The notes below the pieces were generated by a model that saw only the letters and a list, made by a program, of their open reading frames with translations, did no database searches and was not told the origin of the DNA. This document shows positions 32,111 through 41,682 of a stretch of DNA of 64,000 nt, one piece after another. The translations under genes were made by a program, and so were the position numbers. Numbering within the stretch: position 1 is the first letter of the stretch; every line of letters begins with the position of its first letter. This stretch comes from JAGWBJ01 sp964291465 (lineage in GTDB: Bacteria; Chloroflexota; Dehalococcoidia; Lucifugimonadales; JAGWBF01), in contig OZ219934.1 of the NCBI GenBank assembly GCA_964291465.2, positions 11,422-75,421 of the forward strand, read 5' to 3'.

Positions 32111-33595
32111 CTACCGGGCGAACTCGACGGAGCGGGTCTCCCGGATGACCGTCACCTTGATCTGCCCCGGGAACACCAGGTCTTCCTCTATCTTCTTGGC
32201 GATGTCGCGGGCGAGGACCGAGGCGTTTCCGTCATCTATGTTGTCCGGCTTCACCATTATCCGGACTTCGCGCCCGGCCTGTATGGCGAAAGCCTTCTCG
32301 ATGCCGCCGAAGCTGGTGGCCACGTTCTCCAGCGCCTCCAGCCGCTTCACGTAGTGCTCCAGGGACTCCTTCCGGGCGCCGGGCCTGGCCGCGCTGATGG
32401 CGTCGGCGGTGGCCACAAGGAACGCCTCCACGGAGCCCCTCTCCTCGTCGTGGTGCTCCATGATGGCCCTGTGCACCTCGGCGTGTATGCCGAACTTGCG
32501 GGCTATGTCCGCGCCTATCTCCGCGTGGGGCCCGTCCACCTCGTGGGTGAGGGACTTGCCGATGTCGTGGAGCAGGCCGCCGGCCTTGGATACTTCGATG
32601 TTGGCGCCTATCTCCGCGGCCAGCATGCCGGCCAGCAGGGACACCTCCACGGAGTGCTGCAGGACGTTCTCCCCGTAGCTGTACCGGTACTTCAGGCGTC
32701 CCAGCAGCTTGATCAGCTCCGGGTTGAGCCCGGCCACGCCGGCCTCGAAGACCGCCTTCTCACCCTCCCGCTCGATGGTCTCGTCCATCTCCTTGCGGGT
32801 GCGCTCCACCATATCCTCGATGCGGGCGGGCTGTATCCGGCCGTCCTGCACCAGCTTCTCCAGGGTCAGGCGCGCCATCTCCCGGCGCACCGGGTCAAAG
32901 CAGGACACGGTAACCACCTCGGGGGTGTCGTCGATGATGACATCCACCCCGGTGAGGGCTTCCAGCACCTTGATGTTCCGGCCCTCCCGCCCGATGAGAC
33001 GCCCTTTCATGTCGTCGTTGGGCAGGCGGACTACGGACGTGGTGTGCTCGGACACCACGTCGGTGGCCAACCTCTGTATGGCCAGTGTAACGACCCGACG
33101 GGCCTTCTGGTCCGCTTCTTCTGCCATCTGCCGCTCTAGGTCGTAGTAGCGGCGGGCAAGCTCGTGCTTCATCTCATCTTCGGACTTCTTGAAGATGATG
33201 TCCCGGGCCTCAGCCGCGGTCAGACGAGCGACTTCTTCCAGCTGCCTGAGTTGTTGGGCCTTGATCTCTTCGATCTCTTGCTTGTGGGTCTCCAGGTCCC
33301 GTTCTCTGGTGCCGAGGGCCTCCTCTTGACGTTCCAGGCTCTCGGTCCTTCGCTCCAGGCTCTCCTCTCTCTGGAGGTGTCTCTTCTCCTGTCTCTGAAG
33401 CTCCCGTCGCCTCTCCTTGAGGTCCGACTCCACCGAAGAACGGGTCTTTAGGGCATCTTCCCTGGCCTCGAGGAGGAGCTTCTTCTTCTCCTCCTCGGCC
33501 TCGGTTAGTATCCTCTGGGCTTCCTCTCTAGCAGCTTTAGAGCGTCCAGCACCCGCTAGGCCGGCAAGGAATTTAAGGATGTTCAACCCGATCAC
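32111..33595 (-). CDS. rny: Ribonuclease Y
   Basis: About 494 residues. A short hydrophobic N-terminus (VIGLNILKFLAGLAGAG) is followed by a long coiled coil to about residue 170, a KH domain with GRLIGREGRNIKVLE, and an HD domain with NVLQHSVEVSLLAGML and GGLLHDIGKSL, then a conserved C-terminus ending in IKVTVIRE. RNase Y is the endonuclease that starts mRNA decay in many bacteria and is normally held to the membrane by a 20-residue helix; the visible anchor is shorter. GTG 33595 or TTG 33586 suit the GGAAAGGAAGG ribosome site; TTG 33616 is also open. Heads the ymdB-PHP-plsY operon. Confidence 0.94.
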   Translation of the reverse strand: MIGLNILKFLAGLAGAGRSKAAREEAQRILTEAEEEKKKLLLEAREDALKTRSSVESDLKERRRELQRQEKRHLQREESLERRTESLERQEEALGTRERDLETHKQEIEEIKAQQLRQLEEVARLTAAEARDIIFKKSEDEMKHELARRYYDLERQMAEEADQKARRVVTLAIQRLATDVVSEHTTSVVRLPNDDMKGRLIGREGRNIKVLEALTGVDVIIDDTPEVVTVSCFDPVRREMARLTLEKLVQDGRIQPARIEDMVERTRKEMDETIEREGEKAVFEAGVAGLNPELIKLLGRLKYRYSYGENVLQHSVEVSLLAGMLAAEIGANIEVSKAGGLLHDIGKSLTHEVDGPHAEIGADIARKFGIHAEVHRAIMEHHDEERGSVEAFLVATADAISAARPGARKESLEHYVKRLEALENVATSFGGIEKAFAIQAGREVRIMVKPDNIDDGNASVLARDIAKKIEEDLVFPGQIKVTVIRETRSVEFAR

Positions 33596-33619
33596 CCTTC
33601 CTTTCCGCCTAGGCAAAAT

Positions 33620-33646
33620 GGTTCAGGGGTCTTCCCGCCCCTGACC
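33620..33646 (-). promoter_or_regulatory. 5' leader hairpin of the rny transcript
   Basis: GGTCAGGGG pairs with CCCCTGAACC (one mismatch) around an 8-nt loop and is followed by ATTTTG. It lies right at the predicted 5' end of the rny mRNA. It could be a stabilising hairpin or an attenuator. Confidence 0.5.
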
Positions 33647-33651
33647 AAATC

Positions 33652-33680
33652 ATCATAACCGTGACCCCCATGAGTGTCAA
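33652..33680 (-). promoter_or_regulatory. Promoter of the rny operon
   Basis: On the minus strand TTGACA (33680-33675), 17 bp, TATGAT (33657-33652). Predicted start near 33645. Confidence 0.75.
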
Positions 33681-33803
33681 GGAGAACGGCGCCCGCCATA
33701 GGCGTGTCCGGAGCGTGGCAGGCACTGCGGAGTAGGCACGGAGTGTCGCCTGTGATACCATGTTTTTCGGCGGGCCGGCGCCCGGAGCGCGGGCCCCTCC
33801 GAG

Positions 33804-34658
33804 GTGACATGGGTGGTCCATGACAACGGCCAGGGAAGGGCCCTCCGGGACCTGCGGCTGCTGGAGGGTGAGCGCATCGAGGACCGGTTCGTCCCGGACA
33901 CCGGGTCCGTCCCCGACACGCCGGCCAGCGGACCGCTGCTGGTCCTGACCAGCCACCGGATCATCTCCTTCAAAGACGGTGACGGCGACAAGAGTGCTTC
34001 GGCCGCTGTCGTCGCCGAGCTGCAGGGGGTCTCAGTCAAGGCCAACACCAGGGGGCTCCGGGACCTGGTCCAGGGCCTGTTCCTGGTGCTGGGAGGCATT
34101 CTCAGCTACATAGTCCTGGGGTACATCCTGGACGGCATAACCGTAGCCCTGGCCCTGGGCGCGGCCATCGCCCTCGTCGGTGTCCTCTTCATCGGCAAGT
34201 ACCTGATCTGGGAGGAAGACGGCAGCGTCACCTTCGTCGCGGGCGGTTGGCAGACGTCCTTCACCTACCAGAACGACCGGGCAAGCTCGGACCTGTACAG
34301 GCTGATCGACAGGTGCTTCCAGCTAAAGCTCGACACCGAAGACGCGGCGCCAACCCATCAGCCCGACACGCACCCCGAGGAAGCGCCCGTCCTGGCGCCA
34401 TCCACCGTGGCCCTTCCGGATGCGGAGGCGGCGCCGGCCACCATGGCCCTAACGAATGCAGAAGAGGGGGCGGAGGCGACCCCGGCCGCCGTGGAGCCCC
34501 TGGGAGTGGTCGACGGACCGCCCCAATCCCCGTCGGAGGGGCCAACGGAGCCTTCGCGCGCCGCCAACGACGCGGCCCGCGGGGTCTACCGGCCCTCGTG
34601 GAGCCGGAGCGGCACGGGCAACGACCCATGGCCCCCGCCCCGCACCGGGACTGGCTGA
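33804..34658 (+). CDS. Membrane protein with PH-like N-terminal domain and disordered tail
   Basis: 284 residues, not firmly recognised. Residues 15-75 read as a PH-like fold (LLEGERIEDRFV, PLLVLTSHRIISFKDG), a pattern seen in bacterial PH domains. Two membrane helices follow (VQGLFLVLGGILSYIVLGYIL and TVALALGAAIALVGVLFI), then a beta-like segment SVTFVAGGWQTSFTY. From about residue 180 the chain is Pro/Ala/Glu-rich and probably disordered. GTG 33804 has a weak ribosome site. It stands alone, convergent with tsaD. Function unknown. Confidence 0.68.
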   Translation: MTWVVHDNGQGRALRDLRLLEGERIEDRFVPDTGSVPDTPASGPLLVLTSHRIISFKDGDGDKSASAAVVAELQGVSVKANTRGLRDLVQGLFLVLGGILSYIVLGYILDGITVALALGAAIALVGVLFIGKYLIWEEDGSVTFVAGGWQTSFTYQNDRASSDLYRLIDRCFQLKLDTEDAAPTHQPDTHPEEAPVLAPSTVALPDAEAAPATMALTNAEEGAEATPAAVEPLGVVDGPPQSPSEGPTEPSRAANDAARGVYRPSWSRSGTGNDPWPPPRTGTG

Positions 34659-34725
34659 GCCGGCGCCCCGCGTCAACACCCCCAGGGTCAACACCCCGGG
34701 CCAGCTCCCCGGATCAACGCCCCGA

Positions 34726-35772
34726 TCAACCCAGGGAAAGGCCCGGGTCCACGTCGATGTCCGGGGGGTCCCCGCCCCGCAGCTCCATCTGGAACCGGGC
34801 GCACGCAGCGATCATGGCCCCGTTGTCCGTACACAGCACCGGACGCGGTATCAGCGCGGGCACCGGGGCCGCCTCAGCCATGCGCTTTCTCAGCAGCGCG
34901 TTGGCGGTCACGCCTCCCCCGAGGACGATGCCCCTGGCGCCCCACTTCTCCGCGGCATCCACTGTCTTGCGCACCGCGACGTCCACCACCGACTCCTGGA
35001 AGGCCGCGGACAGCTCCCTGACCACACGGTCCAGCCGCTCCGCCGGGACGGAGGTCGGGTCGGGATAGACCTGGGCGGCCTGGGCCATGTGCAGCAGGGC
35101 GGTCTTCACGCCGCTGAAGCTGAAGTCCAGACTCCCCCTCAGCCAGGCGCGGGGCAGCCTCTCCTCGCCCAACGCTCCCTCGGACGCCTTCTGTATCTCG
35201 GGGCCTCCGGGGAAACCCAACCCCAGGATGCGGGCCGCCTTGTCAAAGGCCTCACCCGCGGCGTCGTCCCGCGTCCTGCCCAGGAGGCGGTACTCGCCGT
35301 GGCCCTCCATCAGCACCAGGTCCGTGTGGCCTCCCGAGGCGATCAGGCACACCAGGGGGAAGCCCGGAGACTCCGCCGGGTCCTCCGGGGGGTCCGCCTC
35401 CCGGGGATGGAGCCAGGCAGCGTATATGTGCCCCTCCAGGTGATTGACTCCCAGGAAGGGGACTCCCAGCGACAGGGCAAGGGACTTGGCGAAGTTGACC
35501 CCCACCAGCAGGGCCCCGGCCAGACCCGGGCCGTGGGTCACCGCAACGGCGTCCACGTCCTCGAAGGAGACCCCCGCGTCCTCCAGGGCCCGGTCCACCG
35601 TGGGCGCGATGTCGATCACGTGCTGCCGGGAGGCAACCTCGGGTACGACGCCGCCGTACTGGGCGTGTATCTTCACCTGGGATGCGATGACGTTGGAGAG
35701 CAGGCGCCGCCCGTCCTCCACCACCGAGGCCGCCGTCTCGTCGCAGGATGTCTCTATGCCAAGTATCTTCAT
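34726..35772 (-). CDS. tsaD: tRNA N6-threonylcarbamoyladenosine transferase TsaD
   Basis: 348 residues of the ASKHA-fold Kae1/TsaD family: ILGIETSCDETAASVV, IASQVKIHAQYGGVVPEVASR with the usual order, NHLEGHIYA holding the iron-binding HxEGH, LIASGGHTDL, FSGVKTALL, and LGGGVTANALLR. It transfers threonylcarbamoyl to A37 of tRNAs reading ANN codons, including Lys. ATG 35772 begins MKILGIETSC as in homologues. Its promoter puts the transcript start about 7 nt upstream, so the mRNA is nearly leaderless. TsaB, TsaC and TsaE are not in the window. Confidence 0.95.
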   Translation of the reverse strand: MKILGIETSCDETAASVVEDGRRLLSNVIASQVKIHAQYGGVVPEVASRQHVIDIAPTVDRALEDAGVSFEDVDAVAVTHGPGLAGALLVGVNFAKSLALSLGVPFLGVNHLEGHIYAAWLHPREADPPEDPAESPGFPLVCLIASGGHTDLVLMEGHGEYRLLGRTRDDAAGEAFDKAARILGLGFPGGPEIQKASEGALGEERLPRAWLRGSLDFSFSGVKTALLHMAQAAQVYPDPTSVPAERLDRVVRELSAAFQESVVDVAVRKTVDAAEKWGARGIVLGGGVTANALLRKRMAEAAPVPALIPRPVLCTDNGAMIAACARFQMELRGGDPPDIDVDPGLSLG

Positions 35773-35785
35773 GTCCGCACCGTGC

Positions 35786-35814
35786 ATGATAGGCCCGTCG
35801 TCACGCCCCGTCAA
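35786..35814 (-). promoter_or_regulatory. Promoter of tsaD
   Basis: On the minus strand TTGACG (35814-35809), 17 bp, TATCAT (35791-35786). It supports the tsaD start at 35772 and excludes the longer start. Confidence 0.75.
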
Positions 35815-35841
35815 CGACGGGTGCCGTCCCAAAATCCCCCC

Positions 35842-36156
35842 CTAGCCGATCTGGGGAGTAGGATAGCCCCGGGACCAGGGGAGGAGGGTGTGGAGGAGGG
35901 TATCGACGTCGGGCTCGGCGCCCCGGCTGAGACACCTCTCCAGGTATTTGTGGACCGCCATGAAGGTGGGTAGCCCGTAGCCGGCGGAGACCACACGGTC
36001 TATGAAGGCACGACTGTTGGGCGGGGCGAGGCGCTCGACCAGGGCGGCGTGGTACTGGATACAGTACTCGTAGACCAAGCGGTATAGGCGCAGGAGGGCG
36101 AGGGGGCGGGCCATCTTCCTGCGGAGTGCGTTGACGCGGGCTCTGAGTGCATTCAT
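35842..36156 (-). CDS. Small conserved-looking hypothetical protein
   Basis: 104 residues from ATG 36156, chosen because CAGGAG lies 9 bp upstream; the open frame continues to 36285 but that part is Arg/Glu-rich and includes repeat sequence. The protein is helical and basic at the N-terminus (NALRARVNALRRKMARP), then LLRLYRLVYEYCIQYHAALVERLAP and PTFMAVHKYLERCLSRG. No motif known to me. It sits 69 bp upstream of tsaD on the same strand, separated by the tsaD promoter. Confidence 0.6.
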   Translation of the reverse strand: MNALRARVNALRRKMARPLALLRLYRLVYEYCIQYHAALVERLAPPNSRAFIDRVVSAGYGLPTFMAVHKYLERCLSRGAEPDVDTLLHTLLPWSRGYPTPQIG

Positions 36157-36260
36157 ATCAGTGTTCTCCTGGCTGAGTCTTGTCGGGTGGGACGATGGGG
36201 GCTCTCCATGCCGGAAATTTTCAGTTTCCCTCTCATTTCCTCTCATTTTCTCCCATTTAG

Positions 36261-36350
36261 CCCTCACGCCGTCCCTCTCCCACATGGAGAGGGAGAATGG
36301 ATAGGTGGGCCCTCACCCCTGCCCTCTCCCGAGGGAGAGGGAGACCGGAT
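36261..36350. repeat. Two tandem palindromic intergenic repeats
   Basis: Two related units of about 45 bp each begin CCCTCAC and contain a palindrome: CCCTCTCC-cacat-GGAGAGGG at 36273-36293 and CCCTCTCCC-ga-GGGAGAGGG at 36322-36341. Each is followed by a shared GGATAGGT. This resembles REP-type elements; similar CCCTCTCCC palindromes are frequent in environmental genomes. Confidence 0.65.
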
Positions 36351-36507
36351 AGGTATTATGGTAGGACAAGGTTGGGTGGTTGGGAAGGAGCGAGTGTCAC
36401 CGGGATGACGGCGTGGAGGGCGAAGATGTTTTCTCCTGTTGGAGGGAGATTCGGGGCTGTTGGAGGGGAGCCTCGGGCCTGTCCGGTTGCCCCCCGGCCG
36501 GCAATGT

Positions 36508-36541
36508 CTTAACATTTCCTTAAGAGGCCCCTGGCTACAAT
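36508..36541 (+). promoter_or_regulatory. PhoB-type direct repeat and -10 upstream of the response regulator
   Basis: CTTAAC (36508-36513) and CTTAAG (36519-36524) are direct repeats with an 11-bp period. TACAAT (36536-36541) follows after 11 bp. The layout is that of class-II promoters activated by OmpR/PhoB-type regulators, where the box replaces the -35. It suggests autoregulation. The surrounding 36157-36583 spacer otherwise holds only repeats. Confidence 0.6.
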
Positions 36542-36583
36542 TACCAGAGGGGCGGTGCAAGAGGGCCGGCGGGAGGTCAGGCC

Positions 36584-37279
<696 letters not shown>

Positions 37280-37283
37280 GCCG

Positions 37284-38639
37284 TTGCTGTACAGCATCCG
37301 CTGGCGGCTCCTCCTCAGCTTTCTGCTGGTCATAGCAGTGACCCTGGGCATGGCAGCCCTCTTCGTCAGCCAGGCCGCCAGCGCGGAGCTGGAGCGGTTC
37401 CAGACACAGAACGATGCCATCCGGTCCGAGCGGCTCAGGGCCATGCTGGCGGAGCAGTACGCCGAGCACCAGAGGTGGCACGCCGCCCAGGAGATACTGG
37501 AGGGGATCGGTCAGATCTACTCCCAGCGGGTGGTGGTGGTCAACAACAGGGGCCAGGTGGTGGGCGACTCCCGCCGGACCCTCATGGGCCGGGTGATCCT
37601 GCCCCACATCGGAAGCGAGCTGGAGCTGACCGTGATGGGGCCCGGGGGCAACATGGGCACCATGCTGGTCAACCCGGACCCGCTGCCCGGCGACACCCAG
37701 GCGCCGCTGCCCGAGGCCAACCTGCCCTCCATCAACCGGTTCCTCATCTGGAGCGGGCTGCTGACCGTCGGCCTCGCCGCGGTCCTGACCTTCCTCCTGT
37801 CCAGGCGCATCCTCGCGCCGGTGGAGGGGCTCTCCCGGGCGGCCAAGGCCCTGGCCCGGGGCGAGTTCTCCCGGCGGGTATCGGTCACCTCGAGGGACGA
37901 GGTGGGGGAGCTGGGCCGGACCTTCAACGCCATGGCCGCGGAGCTGGCCACCACCGAGGAGATGCGGCGCGGCATGGTGGCCGACGTGGCCCACGAGCTG
38001 CGCACCCCCCTCTCCAACATCAGGGGCTACCTGGAGGGCATCAGGGACGGCGTGGTATCCGCCAACCCCGGCACGCTGGCCTCCATGCACGAGGAGGTGC
38101 TGCTGCTGACCCGCCTCATAGACGACCTCCAGGAGCTGGCCCTGGCCGAGTCGGGACAGATGCACCTGTACCTCCAGCCCTGCGACCTGGCCGACCTCAC
38201 CAGGCGAGCCGCCGCGGGAGTGCAGCCCAACGCGGAGTCCAAGGGGATCACCCTGACCACGGACATAGCCGGAGAGGCGCCCGTGAACGCCGACCCGGAG
38301 CGCATAGGCCAGGTGCTGCGGAACCTCCTGGCCAACGCGGTCAACTACACCGACTCCGGCGGCTCAGTAAGGGTGGTCCTTCGCCGCATGGAGGACCTCG
38401 CCCAGGTCCGCGTCGAGGACACGGGACCCGGCATCGCCGAAACGGACCTTCCCCACGTGTTCGAGCGTTTCTACAGGGTGGACAAGTCCAGGTCCCGCTC
38501 CACCGGCGGCGTCGGCCTTGGCCTGACCATCGCCAGGCGACTGGTGGATGCCCACGGCGGGAGCATGGCGGTCGAAAGCGCCGTCGGCGAGGGCAGCACC
38601 TTCAGCTTCACCCTGCCCCTGCACGAGACCCAGGCCTAA
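37284..38639 (+). CDS. Membrane sensor histidine kinase (BaeS/PhoR-like)
   Basis: 451 residues. Membrane helix at about 7-30, an extracytoplasmic sensor of about 120 residues (including VVVVNNRGQVVGDSRR), second helix at about 155-175, HAMP domain (RRILAPVEGLSRAAKALARGEF), HisKA H-box VADVAHELRTPLSNIRG and HATPase N-box LRNLLANAVNYT, G1 VEDTGPGI, F-box VFERFYRVD, G2 GGVGLGLTIARR. It phosphorylates the preceding regulator. The start is TTG 37284. No PAS domain is present, unlike classical PhoR. The signal is unknown. Confidence 0.92.
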   Translation: MLYSIRWRLLLSFLLVIAVTLGMAALFVSQAASAELERFQTQNDAIRSERLRAMLAEQYAEHQRWHAAQEILEGIGQIYSQRVVVVNNRGQVVGDSRRTLMGRVILPHIGSELELTVMGPGGNMGTMLVNPDPLPGDTQAPLPEANLPSINRFLIWSGLLTVGLAAVLTFLLSRRILAPVEGLSRAAKALARGEFSRRVSVTSRDEVGELGRTFNAMAAELATTEEMRRGMVADVAHELRTPLSNIRGYLEGIRDGVVSANPGTLASMHEEVLLLTRLIDDLQELALAESGQMHLYLQPCDLADLTRRAAAGVQPNAESKGITLTTDIAGEAPVNADPERIGQVLRNLLANAVNYTDSGGSVRVVLRRMEDLAQVRVEDTGPGIAETDLPHVFERFYRVDKSRSRSTGGVGLGLTIARRLVDAHGGSMAVESAVGEGSTFSFTLPLHETQA

Positions 38640-38706
38640 GACGCCCCAACAACCCTCGCCACCACCCACCCCGCGGCGCCCATGGGCGTGCTGTGACAAC
38701 CTCCGC

Positions 38707-38736
38707 TTGACCGGTCCATCGGGCCGCGTATATATT
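38707..38736 (+). promoter_or_regulatory. Promoter of the flavin-dependent oxidoreductase gene
   Basis: TTGACC (38707-38712) and an AT block TATATATT (38729-38736) give 16-18 bp spacing. It separates this gene from the two-component operon. Confidence 0.65.
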
Positions 38737-38788
38737 CCCTCCATGATCCCCCCCTGCACGCGTACGACCCCATCCGAGCGGCCCTGAC

Positions 38789-39730
38789 GTGGCCGTGCCC
38801 GACCTCCGCTTCGGCGCCACCCTGGGCCTGGGCCTGGAAGAGACGGCCGCCGAGGCCCGCTGGCTGCAGGACCTGGGCTACGACTACGTGGGCGCGGGCG
38901 AGCACTTCATGCGGGGAGACCCCCCGGGCCCCTCCGCGGCGGCCCTGTCGGTGCTGGGCGTGGCCGCCGGGGCCACCGACCGGATACGCCTCGTCTCCTC
39001 GGTGGTGCTCCTGCCCTTCTACCACCCCACCGTGCTGGCCAAGCTGGCGACCACCGTCGACGTGGCCTCCAACGGCCGTCTCACCCTGGGAGTGGGCGTT
39101 GGAGGCGAGTTCCCGGTGGAGTTCGACGCCGCCGGGATCTCGGTGCGCCAACGGGGCAGCCGGAGCAACGAGTGCCTGGAGGTGCTTCGAGGGCTCTGGG
39201 CCGGGGAGCGGGTGACGTACCGGGGGCGCCATTTCCAGTTGGACGGCGTCGGCATCTCTCCGCCCCCGGCCCAGTCCCCCCATCCGCCCGTGTGGGTGGC
39301 CGGCCGCCGGGACGCCGCCATGCGGCGCGCCGCCCGGCTGGGGGACGGCTGGCTGCCCTACCTGTACAGCCCGGACAGGTACCGCCGCAGCGTAGACGCC
39401 ATCGGCGAGATGGCCGCCGCCGAGGGCCGGGACCTGTCAGGCTTCCAGTGGGCCGACTTCCAGTTCATCTCCATTGCCGACTCGGTGGAGGAGGCCGCCG
39501 AGAGCGCGGCCCGGTCCCTGGGCCTCCAGTACCGGTACTCGGGGGACTTCCGGGACATCGTGGGAAGGTACTGCGTCCTGGGCCCGCCCGAGGAGTGCGT
39601 CCGGCAGCTCCGCGAGTACGTGGACGCCGGGGCGCGCCACTTCATCCTGAGCTGGGCCTGCGGCCGCGAGGACCGGGCCCGGCACGCGGAGATTGCGGCC
39701 ATGGAGATCATTCCCCGGCTCCGCGGATAG
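38789..39730 (+). CDS. LLM-class (luciferase-like) F420/FMN-dependent oxidoreductase
   Basis: 313 residues of the luciferase-like monooxygenase family: ARWLQDLGYDYVGAGEH at the N-terminus, RIRLVSSVVLLPFYHP, AKLATTVDVASNGRLTLGVGVGG, PPVWVAGRRDAAMRRAARLGDGWLP. The family uses F420 or FMN to oxidise or reduce diverse substrates; the TTVDVASNGRL block is common in F420-type members. The substrate is unknown. GTG 38789 is the start. SAR202-like genomes carry many such paralogues, which supports the lineage assignment. Confidence 0.88.
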   Translation: MAVPDLRFGATLGLGLEETAAEARWLQDLGYDYVGAGEHFMRGDPPGPSAAALSVLGVAAGATDRIRLVSSVVLLPFYHPTVLAKLATTVDVASNGRLTLGVGVGGEFPVEFDAAGISVRQRGSRSNECLEVLRGLWAGERVTYRGRHFQLDGVGISPPPAQSPHPPVWVAGRRDAAMRRAARLGDGWLPYLYSPDRYRRSVDAIGEMAAAEGRDLSGFQWADFQFISIADSVEEAAESAARSLGLQYRYSGDFRDIVGRYCVLGPPEECVRQLREYVDAGARHFILSWACGREDRARHAEIAAMEIIPRLRG

Positions 39731-39800
39731 GCGGGACGGGCGGCGGGCGACGGTCCTTGGGGCAAGAGCCCACCCCCACAGCAACAACCGGAGGTGCAAC

Positions 39801-40610
39801 ATGGCAGGAATCTGGCCCGGCGAGACCCAGTGCGTGGCGATGCTCAGCTTCGACGTGGACGGCGTGTCGTCGTGGATCCGGCGCAACCCCGACCACGCCA
39901 GGCTGCCCAGCCTCATGTCCATGGCGGAGTACGGGCCCAGCGTGGCCACCCCCCGCATACTGGACCTGCTGGACGACCACGGGATCAAGGCCAGCTTCTA
40001 CATCCCCGGCTACGTGGCCGAGACCCACCCCGACATGGTGAGGGACATCGCCCGGCGGGGCCACGAGATCGGCCACCACGGGTACATGCACGAGCCCCCG
40101 GCCACCATGGACGCGAAGGAAGAGGAGGAGGTGCTGAAACGGGGCATCGGCATCCTGGAAGACCTGGTGGGGGAGCGGCCCACGGGATACCGCTCGCCGA
40201 GCTGGGAGCTGAGCGAGGTGTCGCTGGAGCTGCTGGCAGCCTACGGCTTCGCCTACGACACCAGCCTGATGGGGGACGACGCGCCCTACACGGTCGACAC
40301 CTCCAGGGGCCCCCTGGTGGAGATCCCCACGCACTGGATACTGGACGACGCACCCCACTTCGTGTACGCGCCGGCGGCCCAGCGCACCAGCCCCATGAAG
40401 AGCCCCAACGAGATCTACGATATCTGGGCCGCCGAGTTCGACGGCCTCTACAGGTACGGCAGGTCCTTCAACCTCACCATGCACCCCCAGTTCATAGGCC
40501 GCCCGGGGAGGCTCCTCATGCTGGAGCGGCTCATCGCCTACATCCGCTCCCATCCCAACGTCCCATTCATGCGCCTGACGGATGTGGCGCAGGTATGGGC
40601 GGGCCGCTAG
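39801..40610 (+). CDS. Polysaccharide deacetylase family protein (PuuE-like)
   Basis: 269 residues with the NodB homology fold: Asp pair in AMLSFDVDGVSSW, EIGHHGYMHEPPATM with the metal His residues, and GYRSPSWELSEVS. The C-terminal RSFNLTMHPQFIGRPGRLLMLERLI resembles the PuuE/peptidoglycan deacetylase subgroup that includes allantoinase- and formamide-type amidohydrolases. The enzyme has no signal peptide, so an intracellular small-molecule substrate is more likely than cell wall. ATG 39801 follows GGAGGTG; a start at 39693 is rejected. Downstream of the oxidoreductase and possibly cotranscribed. Confidence 0.87.
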   Translation: MAGIWPGETQCVAMLSFDVDGVSSWIRRNPDHARLPSLMSMAEYGPSVATPRILDLLDDHGIKASFYIPGYVAETHPDMVRDIARRGHEIGHHGYMHEPPATMDAKEEEEVLKRGIGILEDLVGERPTGYRSPSWELSEVSLELLAAYGFAYDTSLMGDDAPYTVDTSRGPLVEIPTHWILDDAPHFVYAPAAQRTSPMKSPNEIYDIWAAEFDGLYRYGRSFNLTMHPQFIGRPGRLLMLERLIAYIRSHPNVPFMRLTDVAQVWAGR

Positions 40611-40784
40611 GACCCGCTGGTCCATTCCAGCCAGTCATTCGGGCCCCTGGGCCGCAATCCAGGGTCGGGGTGGGGAGCACGTGGACTCTCCCGCACGCAG
40701 GTATGATGACGAGGGTTGCTGCGAGACATTCTCATGGCGACGACATGATGCGTGGGAAACTACCCAAGAGTCTCGACGAGGCGA

Positions 40785-41432
40785 ATGATTCTCCCAAAGG
40801 GCCAGATGCAACGCGGCGCGACGATGGCCGGGGTCGTCCTGGCCCTGCTGGCCGCCGTCTTCCTGACGCTGCACCTCACGCTGTCCGACGACCACGCCGG
40901 CAGGGCCGGGAGCCTGGCGGGGATCGTCCAGGCCGCCGTCACCGTTCTGGCCATCATCGGCGGCGGGGCCTTCGCCGCCTACAAGTGGCAGGTGTTCAGG
41001 GCCTACGCACCCCATCTGACCATCTCCCACAGGGTGTCCCACAGGCCCATCGGCGACAGCTACGTCCACATCGACGTGACCGCGACCCTGCAGAACAGCT
41101 CCAAGGTGCGGATAGAGCTGCACGAGGGCTTCTTCCGCCTGCAGCAGATAGCGCCGATGTCCGACGAGGAGGTGGAGGCCCTGTACGCCCAGGTGTTCGT
41201 CGACCAGGAGCACGACTACCTCCAGTGGCCCACCGGCGACGAGGCCCGGCGCACCTGGGACAAGGACGAGCTGATCGTGGAGCCGGGCGAGGTCCATCGG
41301 GAGACCTTCGAGTTCATAGTCTCGAGGGAGGTCAGGGCGGTCATGGTCTATACGTACTTCTACAACCCCGGGGCCTCCCGGACTCTCGGATGGGGCACGG
41401 CCACGGTCCATGATATGATTGGGGTTAGCTGA
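40785..41432 (+). CDS. Two-helix membrane protein of unknown function
   Basis: About 215 residues (GTG 40752 and ATG 40806 are alternative starts). Two membrane helices (TMAGVVLALLAAVFLTLHLTL and AGIVQAAVTVLAIIGGGAFAAY) precede a soluble domain rich in beta strands: HLTISHRVSHRP, YVHIDVTATLQNSSKVRIELHEGFF, ETFEFIVSREVRAVMVYTYFYN. The pattern suggests an immunoglobulin-like sandwich on the cytoplasmic or external face. I do not recognise the family. No clear partner. Confidence 0.65.
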   Translation: MILPKGQMQRGATMAGVVLALLAAVFLTLHLTLSDDHAGRAGSLAGIVQAAVTVLAIIGGGAFAAYKWQVFRAYAPHLTISHRVSHRPIGDSYVHIDVTATLQNSSKVRIELHEGFFRLQQIAPMSDEEVEALYAQVFVDQEHDYLQWPTGDEARRTWDKDELIVEPGEVHRETFEFIVSREVRAVMVYTYFYNPGASRTLGWGTATVHDMIGVS

Positions 41433-41456
41433 TACGCCGCCGTTACGGGGGGTTGC

Positions 41457-41672
41457 ATGCCGTCCAAGGACGCCAACGACACGAGAGAAGTGACGAGAGG
41501 AATGGAGCCAAGAGTAGCGCCTTCGAGGCTTGTGGACTCCGACACCCCGCCCGGAGAGGCCCCCGGGGCGGCCAAGGTGGAGGTCCACGGGTCGGGGCCG
41601 AGGATGGCCCCTCCCAAGCCCCAGGGGTCGCGCAAGCCGCCGGGCCACAGGCTGCCCGGGAAGCCGGAGTAG
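41457..41672 (+). CDS. Small Pro-rich hypothetical protein
   Basis: 71 residues, very likely disordered (GEAPGAAKVEVHGSGPRMAPP). Third-position GC is high, as in real genes here. The ribosome site is weak. It starts 25 bp after the membrane protein and ends 10 bp from the convergent gcvPB stop. It could be chance. Confidence 0.35.
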   Translation: MPSKDANDTREVTRGMEPRVAPSRLVDSDTPPGEAPGAAKVEVHGSGPRMAPPKPQGSRKPPGHRLPGKPE

Positions 41673-41682
41673 GCCCTTCCTC

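Noticed and set aside
36261..36350. CRISPR-like array
   Set aside because: Only two palindromic units, no regular unique spacers and no cas genes.
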